Shown here piece by piece: positions 4,426-8,618 of a stretch of DNA of 8,618 nt. This DNA is from Patescibacteria group bacterium (lineage in GTDB: Bacteria; Patescibacteriota; WWE3; UBA101185; UBA10185): assembly GCA_022710505.1 (NCBI GenBank), contig JAKLGS010000029.1, forward strand, positions 1-8,618. Direction: 5' to 3'. The stretch's first letter is position 1, and every line of letters begins with the position of its first letter. A program made the translations under genes and the position numbers. A model generated the notes under the pieces. It was not told the origin of the DNA, ran no database searches, and was given only the letters and a program-made list of their open reading frames with translations.

Positions 4426-5478
4426 CTATATCAATTCTTCGTTCACAATGGCATATACTGTTCTTTTTAATTGATTTCCGACGTTGTAAACGTTTAGGGA
4501 AGTAGCATTTGGGTCAAGAATTTTAGCTCCTGGGAAAGTTACCATTTCGATTAAGTCATTAATCAAAAGTCGGGGTTTTTCATTATCCTGTAAGTTTTTT
4601 TCATTGGATATTATCCAGAGGTCAGATTTTACGTCAGGAAATAAATATTTTGGTTTCTTTTTTCCAGCGACAATTACAAATTCACATTTCTGGAGAAGTC
4701 CATTTAGGGAGACAACTTTGTCGTAATTTTCTTTTTGCCAAATTATGACATCAAAAATTTTAAAGCCACAATCTTCTAAATCCATTTGGATTTTTGCCAA
4801 AGAAGTTTTTTTACAACACACTAAAACGGCTGTATCGTCGTTTATATGTCCGTCTAGTAATCCGACCCAATTTTCTATATTTCGTTCGTCCTGCGTTATC
4901 ACAGCGTCTAATTTAATGCCTTTTAAGTGTTTGTCGAGACAGTTATCTTCTGAAATTTTTTCGTTGATAATTTTTGATTCTAAAAATTCAGATTCGATTT
5001 TAGGAGACTCTTGTTTCTGTTTTTCCAGTCTCGCCTCTCTAATTTCTCGTTGTAAATCGATGCGTCTCATAGACCCAGCCACCTCTAACCACTTTTCAGC
5101 ATCTTCAGGATTTTGTTTTATGACAGGGACAATCTGACTCAACTTGGTGTAATCAACTTCTAGAATTTTTTCTTGAGAAATGTGATTTTTAACAACAAAA
5201 ATATCGTAAATATCCATAAAAGTCCAAGCCCAAGAACTACTTATAGAAATTTCTTGTAACCATTGAGACATTGAGTCAAACCCAAGTTCGACGAAGTATT
5301 CGTTGTCACGAACTTCCTTAAGATACTTGCCCATTTCCAAAAAGTTATAACCAAGAGAATATTTTACTTTTTTGATTTTTTGTTCTAAGTCAAAAGCAGC
5401 TTGTCCACGTTCATTTCCGCCTGCGGAATAATTTTCAATTTGATTGTTTTGTATCACATCTAAATCTTGATTTGGCAT
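4426..5478 (-). CDS. Fusion of a DUF3102-like N-terminus and a catalytically degenerate DNA-methyltransferase-like domain
   Basis: The product has 350 residues. Residues 33-150 (YLKEVRDNEYFVELGFDSMSQWL and following) resemble DUF3102 or ParB-associated phage helical domains that bind DNA. A charged linker follows at about 150-180. Residues 185-350 line up with a permuted methyltransferase, judged by eye. LDAVITQDER (190-199) sits where D-x4-DPPY is expected. FDVIIWQKEN (242-251) and CEFVIVAGKKK (265-275) match later strands. KPRLLINDLIEMVTFPGAKILDPNATS (301-327) matches the stretch before and through the LDPFxGSGT AdoMet motif. Both catalytic motifs are gone: DPPY is replaced by QDER and FxGSGT by NATSLN. 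The frame is otherwise open and conserved in style, so I infer a non-catalytic, probably DNA-binding or regulatory role rather than a pseudogene. It starts 6 nt after the 80-residue gene, with GAGG about 11 nt before the ATG. Confidence 0.7.
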   Translation of the reverse strand: MPNQDLDVIQNNQIENYSAGGNERGQAAFDLEQKIKKVKYSLGYNFLEMGKYLKEVRDNEYFVELGFDSMSQWLQEISISSSWAWTFMDIYDIFVVKNHISQEKILEVDYTKLSQIVPVIKQNPEDAEKWLEVAGSMRRIDLQREIREARLEKQKQESPKIESEFLESKIINEKISEDNCLDKHLKGIKLDAVITQDERNIENWVGLLDGHINDDTAVLVCCKKTSLAKIQMDLEDCGFKIFDVIIWQKENYDKVVSLNGLLQKCEFVIVAGKKKPKYLFPDVKSDLWIISNEKNLQDNEKPRLLINDLIEMVTFPGAKILDPNATSLNVYNVGNQLKRTVYAIVNEELI

Positions 5479-5484
5479 AATTTA

Positions 5485-5727
5485 TTATACCTCAGACAAA
5501 GATATTTCGGGGTATTTGTTTAAATTTTTAAGTATCTCGGCAGAATCTAAAAGTTCTATTGTTTCATCGTTACTTATGGCATTTTTAATATTTTTTATTA
5601 CCTGTTTTAAGAGTTTAGTTGTTTCTTTATACGTTGACCATTTGTCCCTCGCTGCCATTTGTTTGACAAGAAGAAGTTGGTATCTATAAAAATCTAAATC
5701 GTCAACGGTGTAAACTGGATATTTCAT
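5485..5727 (-). CDS. Small helical protein in the replication operon, unknown function
   Basis: The product has 80 residues and no recognisable domain. It is predicted to be mostly helical, with a central basic helix (TYKETTKLLKQVIKNIKNAI) and an acidic C-terminus (TIELLDSAEILKNLNKYPEISLSEV). Its ATG overlaps the helicase stop as ATGA, so translation is probably coupled. A gene in this place can encode a helicase partner or loader, but nothing in the sequence itself shows that. No strong Shine-Dalgarno sequence is seen, which fits coupling. Confidence 0.65.
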   Translation of the reverse strand: MKYPVYTVDDLDFYRYQLLLVKQMAARDKWSTYKETTKLLKQVIKNIKNAISNDETIELLDSAEILKNLNKYPEISLSEV

Positions 5728-7058
5728 TTCTTTAAATCAAAGGTAGATTTTTCTGGATAAAAAATAACGTCAAGATTAAAAAAGGACCTGCCTTTACGAT
5801 TTTTTAACATAATAATCGAATCTGTAATTTTTTTATTTCTCTCAGATTCGTTTACAAAACTTTCTTCGTTGTCAAGTTGCTTGTAAACATCGTGTTGATG
5901 TAGGGCAAGGACGACAGAAGCGTCCTGTTCAATACTTCCCGAATCTCTCAAGTCTGACAACATTGGTCTTTGGTCTTCTCGATGTTCAGTTGCACGACTG
6001 AATTGGGAACCAATGATGATTGGAATGTTGGCTTGTTGCGAGGCAATTTTTAACTGACGGGAAATATAAGAAACCCGAGAATTATCGGTAGGAAAACTTT
6101 TTTTAACATCGATAAGTTGTAGATAATCAATAATCACAAATTCTGTTTTAGCAATTTCTTTGTGGTAATAAATATTGGAAATTATTTGGTCGATATCGAA
6201 GATATTATCGTAAATATTTATTGGTAAAGACTTCAGTCCGTCTACTTTTTGAGTAATTTCTTGTATATTTTCTGGTCTGGGAGCTGAGTAAAAACGACTA
6301 TTATCGGCATAAAAATAAGCTAAAATACGGTCAATTACTTCTTGTCGAAGCATTTCTAAACTAAAATAGAGACATCTTTTACCTCTTTTGGCATTTTCCA
6401 TGGCTATTTGAACCAAATAAGCCGATTTTCCTGCACCTGGACGACCAGCAATTACCGCAATTTCTCCGCCAACAACACCTGAGGTTTCGTTATCGAATTC
6501 CTCAAAAACGAGACTTGCTCCCAAGACCCTTCCGTCATTAACTTTAATTTTTTCATTTTCCATTTTTTTGTAATCATCAAGAGCATCATCAAAACTTTCG
6601 ATGACAGTTACTTTTCCAAGTCGGGCATCATTTGCCTCAGTAATTATTTTTCCGATATCAGGAACATCTTTTTTTGATTCAGCCAAAGAGCTACTCGATA
6701 ACTCAACTAACTGCCTTTTAAGCGTATATCGTTTTAAATCTTTTACTTCATCTTCAATGTTTGGAGTTCCAGCACCAGCCGCTATTTCACTCCAAATATT
6801 TTCCAATCTTTTCTTTTCATCGTCTGGAAATTTAGAAATTAACTTTGCCTCCTTCAGAACCATAACATCGTCAAACTTAGTGTTCTTTTTAGTTAAAGAC
6901 TCAAATCCTAAAAATAATAATCTTCTGTAAATATCCGAAAAATCTTCTTCTTTTAAAGTAAAAATTATTGGGTTTCTATCTTTACTGCACATGAGTTTAT
7001 GCAGAACTCTATTTTCCGTGGTGAGAGACTTTGGTAGTGTTGGAGTGCTACTTGCCAT
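5724..7058 (-). CDS. dnaB: Replicative DNA helicase, DnaB family
   Basis: This 444-residue protein, of normal DnaB length, should unwind DNA at the fork as a hexameric ATP-driven helicase. Residues 1-150 match the N-terminal domain and linker region in length. The RecA-like domain has Walker A GRPGAGKS at 205-212, SLEM at 233-236, Walker B VIIDYLQL at 308-315, SQFSR at 351-355 (usually SQLSR), LSDLRDSGSIEQDA at 367-380, and KNRKG at 419-423 for the arginine-finger region. All key motifs are present, so it should be active. The start ATG overlaps the end of the upstream organiser gene by 11 nt, and CAGG lies about 12 nt before it. The pair organiser then DnaB is a typical phage replication module. 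Confidence 0.95.
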   Translation of the reverse strand: MASSTPTLPKSLTTENRVLHKLMCSKDRNPIIFTLKEEDFSDIYRRLLFLGFESLTKKNTKFDDVMVLKEAKLISKFPDDEKKRLENIWSEIAAGAGTPNIEDEVKDLKRYTLKRQLVELSSSSLAESKKDVPDIGKIITEANDARLGKVTVIESFDDALDDYKKMENEKIKVNDGRVLGASLVFEEFDNETSGVVGGEIAVIAGRPGAGKSAYLVQIAMENAKRGKRCLYFSLEMLRQEVIDRILAYFYADNSRFYSAPRPENIQEITQKVDGLKSLPINIYDNIFDIDQIISNIYYHKEIAKTEFVIIDYLQLIDVKKSFPTDNSRVSYISRQLKIASQQANIPIIIGSQFSRATEHREDQRPMLSDLRDSGSIEQDASVVLALHQHDVYKQLDNEESFVNESERNKKITDSIIMLKNRKGRSFFNLDVIFYPEKSTFDLKK

Positions 7059-7725
7059 TTGGTTTTTTAACCTGTAACGCTTCTTTTTCTTGGAGTTCCC
7101 TTTTTAATTTACGTTTTTTAGCCAACAGTTCCTCTCTCGCCCGCATATAAGCATCTAATTCAATTCGGTCTTGTAGGTGAACATCACCATTTTGTTCTTT
7201 TAAACGAATCTTGAGTTGAGTTATGTCGGGTAAGGTTAAGCGTTCTTCTTCGGTAATGACATTGGTGTCAATGTCGTTACTTGTTTTTTCTTTAAAAGAA
7301 ATAAAATTTTGTTCCTGTATTATTTCTTTAGCATTCTTTCTTTCTTTACATTCTTTAGTAGTGGTTAGTTGTTGGTTAGTTGTTGGTTGATTGTTTGTTA
7401 ATTTATTGGTTAGTTGTTGGTAGTCATTAAACTTATTTACGGTAATTAAGGTATATCTGTTGGTTGATTTGATGGTTATTTCGTTGGTTGATTTTAGCTT
7501 AGTTAAGGATGTCCTTACAGATTGTTCGCTAATTCCCAGTATATTTGATAATTTAATTCTGCTTGTTAAAAGTTGTCCTCTTTTAATGTCTATTCCATGC
7601 CAATTTTTATCAGTTATGTTTGCTGTTAAAAGAATTTCCAAAAATAAATCTTTGGTGTTGCTGTCTTGATACCAACTCCATTCTCTAAATCTTCGAAATA
7701 ATTTAATCCAAGTGTTGTTCTCCAT
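7048..7725 (-). CDS. Phage replisome organiser / replication initiator (winged helix)
   Basis: The product has 225 residues. Residues 1-20 (WIKLFRRFREWSWYQD) and 49-103 (GQLLTSRIKLSNILGISEQSV, then VRTSLTKL, KSTNRYTLITVNKFNDYQ) match the winged-helix DNA-binding domain of phage replisome organisers, including the GQ...S...LG.S.Q.VR...KL pattern and the TN..T.ITV ending. A low-complexity Thr/Asn/Gln linker at about 104-123 (QLTNKLTNNQPTTNQQL) joins it to a charged helical C-terminus rich in Lys and Glu, which probably contacts the helicase or a loader. AGGAG lies about 9 nt upstream of the ATG. The DNA for the linker is an array of iteron-like repeats, so the protein may bind the origin inside its own gene. 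Confidence 0.85.
   Translation of the reverse strand: MENNTWIKLFRRFREWSWYQDSNTKDLFLEILLTANITDKNWHGIDIKRGQLLTSRIKLSNILGISEQSVRTSLTKLKSTNEITIKSTNRYTLITVNKFNDYQQLTNKLTNNQPTTNQQLTTTKECKERKNAKEIIQEQNFISFKEKTSNDIDTNVITEEERLTLPDITQLKIRLKEQNGDVHLQDRIELDAYMRAREELLAKKRKLKRELQEKEALQVKKPNGK
7361..7494 (+). repeat. Iteron-like direct repeats within the organiser gene (candidate replication origin)
   Basis: An 11-bp unit TTGGTTAGTTG occurs perfectly at 7372-7382 and 7406-7416, and as near copies at 7361-7371 (GTGGTTAGTTG) and 7383-7393 (TTGGTTGATTG), with a weaker unit at 7394-7404 and a partial one from 7417. Two further TTGGTTGATTT copies lie at 7460-7470 and 7484-7494. The first group is in phase at 11 bp with one base inserted. 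The arrangement recalls the lambda O gene, whose iterons lie inside the initiator gene. The same repeats encode the Thr/Asn/Gln linker, so protein composition may explain part of them. Confidence 0.5.
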
Positions 7726-7891
7726 CTTTTTTTTCTCCTACTACTAAACCCGTAATGTTATCTACTAAGATATAACCTTTTCCTCCGCATGCGTGACAAA
7801 TTTCTTTTTCCCAATTAACCTTACCGCGACCCTTGCATACCTCGCAACGATACATTGAAAATGGTTTTTGTTCTTCTCCTACTCCTGTCAT
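7703..7891 (-). CDS. Small DnaJ-type zinc-finger protein
   Basis: The product has 62 residues and two CxxCxGxG motifs: CEVCKGRG at about 16-23 and CHACGGKG at about 32-39. This is one complete zinc-binding unit of the kind found in the DnaJ cysteine-rich domain. There is no J domain or substrate-binding part, so it is not a DnaJ chaperone. Small stand-alone versions are common in phage genomes and probably bind a partner protein or nucleic acid. It is the first gene of the replication operon and its end overlaps the organiser start by 23 nt. No clear Shine-Dalgarno sequence precedes ATG 7891; an internal ATG (codon 13, MYRCEV) is the alternative. Confidence 0.72.
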   Translation of the reverse strand: MTGVGEEQKPFSMYRCEVCKGRGKVNWEKEICHACGGKGYILVDNITGLVVGEKKDGEQHLD

Positions 7892-7925
7892 TTATTTTGT
7901 AAATAAATTTATAATCTGTATTCAG

Positions 7926-7953
7926 ACTATCATTTTAGACTACTGATTGTCAA
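7926..7953 (-). promoter_or_regulatory. Promoter of the replication operon with AGACTA direct repeat
   Basis: TTGACA (7953-7948) is a perfect -35. After 16 bp comes GATAGT (7931-7926), 4 of 6 to TATAAT. Transcription would begin near 7919, leaving a leader of about 28 nt before ATG 7891. AGACTA occurs at 7924-7929, overlapping the -10, and at 7937-7942 inside the spacer, 13 bp apart, so it may bind a regulator. The rest of 7892-8005 is AT-rich with no gene seen. Confidence 0.55.
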
Positions 7954-8005
7954 CTAAAACAATTAAGAATAAAACTATATCAAATGAGAAAATTCGCTAA
8001 ATAAT

Positions 8006-8221
8006 TTAGGTTCGAGATTTATATTTTTTAGCTAAAAATCGGTATAATCCTAGACCTACACGAAAACAAGAACGGAGGATTACGATGCAAACTGCGACGA
8101 GATAAGTGCCTATCCAAAAAGATACACAACAAAAAATGACAAAAGCGTATAGAAAAAAATAAATAAAGCAGACGGCCACCATTGGCAAAAATATTATTGC
8201 TGGTAAAGCTATAAAAAGCAT
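8006..8221 (-). CDS. Small membrane protein, two predicted transmembrane segments
   Basis: The product has 71 residues. Residues 1-27 (FIALPAIIFLPMVAVCFIYF and on) and about 28-51 (FVIFCCVSFWIGTYLVAVCIVIL) are long hydrophobic stretches. They are followed by a basic C-terminus (LYRFLAKKYKSRT) that should stay in the cytoplasm. There are five Cys residues. No family is recognised. Candidates include a superinfection-exclusion or lysis accessory protein, but nothing in the sequence decides it. It begins 1 nt after the stop of the gene upstream and shares its promoter. Confidence 0.6.
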   Translation of the reverse strand: MLFIALPAIIFLPMVAVCFIYFFLYAFVIFCCVSFWIGTYLVAVCIVILRSCFRVGLGLYRFLAKKYKSRT

Positions 8222-8222
8222 A

Positions 8223-8396
8223 TTAGATTTTTTTACTGAAAAAATAATAAATTAATTTTACGAGTTCTGAAATTACCATATAAACTAAAACAACTGCGTA
8301 AAATGCCCCCACCAATAGATACTTTCCAATAGTGAGGAATAATCCTATAAAGAATATCCACATAAAAAGTGGACCAACATAAAAGAAAAAATGCAT
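8223..8396 (-). CDS. Small membrane protein (57 residues)
   Basis: This short gene starts MHFFFYVGPLFMWIFFIGLF and ends SELVKLIYYFFSKKI. Residues 3-22 and 26-43 are hydrophobic enough to cross the membrane, separated by a short TIGK turn, with a basic C-terminus. I do not recognise it. It lies about 20 nt downstream of the predicted transcription start and is followed, 1 nt after its stop, by the second membrane gene, so the two form an operon of similar proteins. No Shine-Dalgarno sequence is visible upstream (AAGTTAAATTTAAT). Confidence 0.6.
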   Translation of the reverse strand: MHFFFYVGPLFMWIFFIGLFLTIGKYLLVGAFYAVVLVYMVISELVKLIYYFFSKKI

Positions 8397-8421
8397 ATTA
8401 AATTTAACTTATAATACGAAT

Positions 8422-8450
8422 AGTATATCACTATGTAACATAGTTGTCAA
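8422..8450 (-). promoter_or_regulatory. Near-consensus promoter with palindromic operator
   Basis: TTGACA (8450-8445) is a perfect -35. After 17 bp comes TATACT (8427-8422), 5 of 6 to consensus. The spacer is filled by the palindrome ACTATGTAACATAGT (8430-8444), two perfect 7-bp arms around one base. A dimeric repressor bound there would block RNA polymerase. This is the strongest promoter seen in the window and drives the two membrane protein genes. Confidence 0.75.
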
Positions 8451-8463
8451 GTGAGTAGTTTTT

Positions 8464-8531
8464 ATTGTCTACTAAGAAGGATAGACAGCTCGTTATTGCT
8501 AACTTACCGCCTAAACTTCACAATAGACAAT
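8464..8531. repeat. Inverted repeat and TGTCTA motifs at the right edge
   Basis: ATTGTCTA at 8464-8471 and TAGACAAT at 8524-8531 form a perfect 8-bp inverted repeat, with a further TAGACA at 8482-8487 between them. No convincing gene is seen in 8451-8569. The repeats may be regulator sites upstream of the membrane-protein promoter. Confidence 0.35.
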
Positions 8532-8569
8532 ATCAACTAATATACCATTTTTTAGGTTTAAAATCAAGA

Positions 8570-8618
8570 CTATCTTTTGGCTTTTGTCTCAAAAATCAGT
8601 TCTTTTAGAGTTCTATAT
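8570..8618 (-). CDS. Possible C-terminal end of a gene entering from the right
   Basis: On the minus strand an open frame from the edge reads YRTLKELIFETKAKR and then TAG. The charged, helical look fits a protein terminus, but 15 residues are too few to assign a function or to be sure it is coding. Confidence 0.25.
   Translation of the reverse strand, partial: YRTLKELIFETKAKR

Noticed and set aside
4745..5137. Long open frame on the plus strand opposite the methyltransferase-like gene
   Set aside because: It is antisense to a well-supported gene, is Ser/Cys-rich with no domain, and lacks a Shine-Dalgarno sequence. It is a shadow of the real frame.
6601..6930. Plus-strand open frame opposite the helicase
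   Set aside because: It is antisense to the helicase with low-complexity Ser/Phe content, explained by the codon use of the real gene.
7361..7425. CRISPR array
   Set aside because: The repeats are 11 bp, adjacent and without unique spacers of normal size. They fit iterons or linker-coding repeats.
8512..8568. Short minus-strand frame reading RQKPKDSLDFKPKKWYIS
   Set aside because: It is about 19 codons from a TTG with no ribosome binding site and stops just upstream; too short to support as a gene.
1..8618. Recoded stop codons (TGA as Gly or Trp, TAG as Gln)
   Set aside because: TGA, TAG and TAA all end genes at natural places, including ATGA overlaps, so the standard bacterial code is enough.

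Overview
The window reads as part of a low-GC tailed phage, or of a prophage-like element. The support is a phage-type replication module (winged-helix initiator followed by a DnaB-family helicase), short genes packed with ATGA overlaps, three free-standing HNH endonucleases, tRNA-type genes and an orphan DNA methyltransferase. No capsid, portal, terminase or lysis gene is visible, so the phage assignment is an inference. The host cannot be fixed. TAA, TAG and TGA all end genes, so a standard bacterial code is the simplest reading. All calls come from reading the sequence; no database search was run.

Layout. (1) 1-1518, leftward: a translationally coupled cluster of a zinc-ribbon protein, a family 2 glycosyltransferase and a DNA methyltransferase cut by the left edge. 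(2) 1567-4351, an accessory cargo zone. It holds HNH endonuclease 1 followed by a tRNA-like gene; a convergent small CxxC protein; a promoter-driven hairpin RNA; a small basic protein; HNH endonuclease 2, whose reading frame ends inside the anticodon loop of a tRNA-Thr(TGT)-type gene; a coiled-coil protein with a glycine-rich centre; and, on the other strand, HNH endonuclease 3. Several of these genes have a promoter-like hexamer 5-7 nt before the start codon and no Shine-Dalgarno sequence, which suggests leaderless, individually transcribed genes. (3) 4426-7891, leftward, the replication operon. In transcription order it holds a DnaJ-like zinc-finger protein, a replisome organiser carrying iteron-like DNA repeats, a replicative helicase, an 80-residue protein, and a fusion whose C-terminal half looks like a methyltransferase that has lost its catalytic motifs. 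(4) 8006-8618: two small membrane proteins behind a near-consensus promoter with a palindromic operator, then an edge region with inverted repeats.

How the parts may work together: the organiser probably binds an origin inside its own gene and loads the helicase. The cargo zone looks like a cluster of mobile endonuclease genes settled against tRNA loci. The two tRNA-type genes both depart from canonical structure, and with their HNH partners they are the most unusual part of the window.
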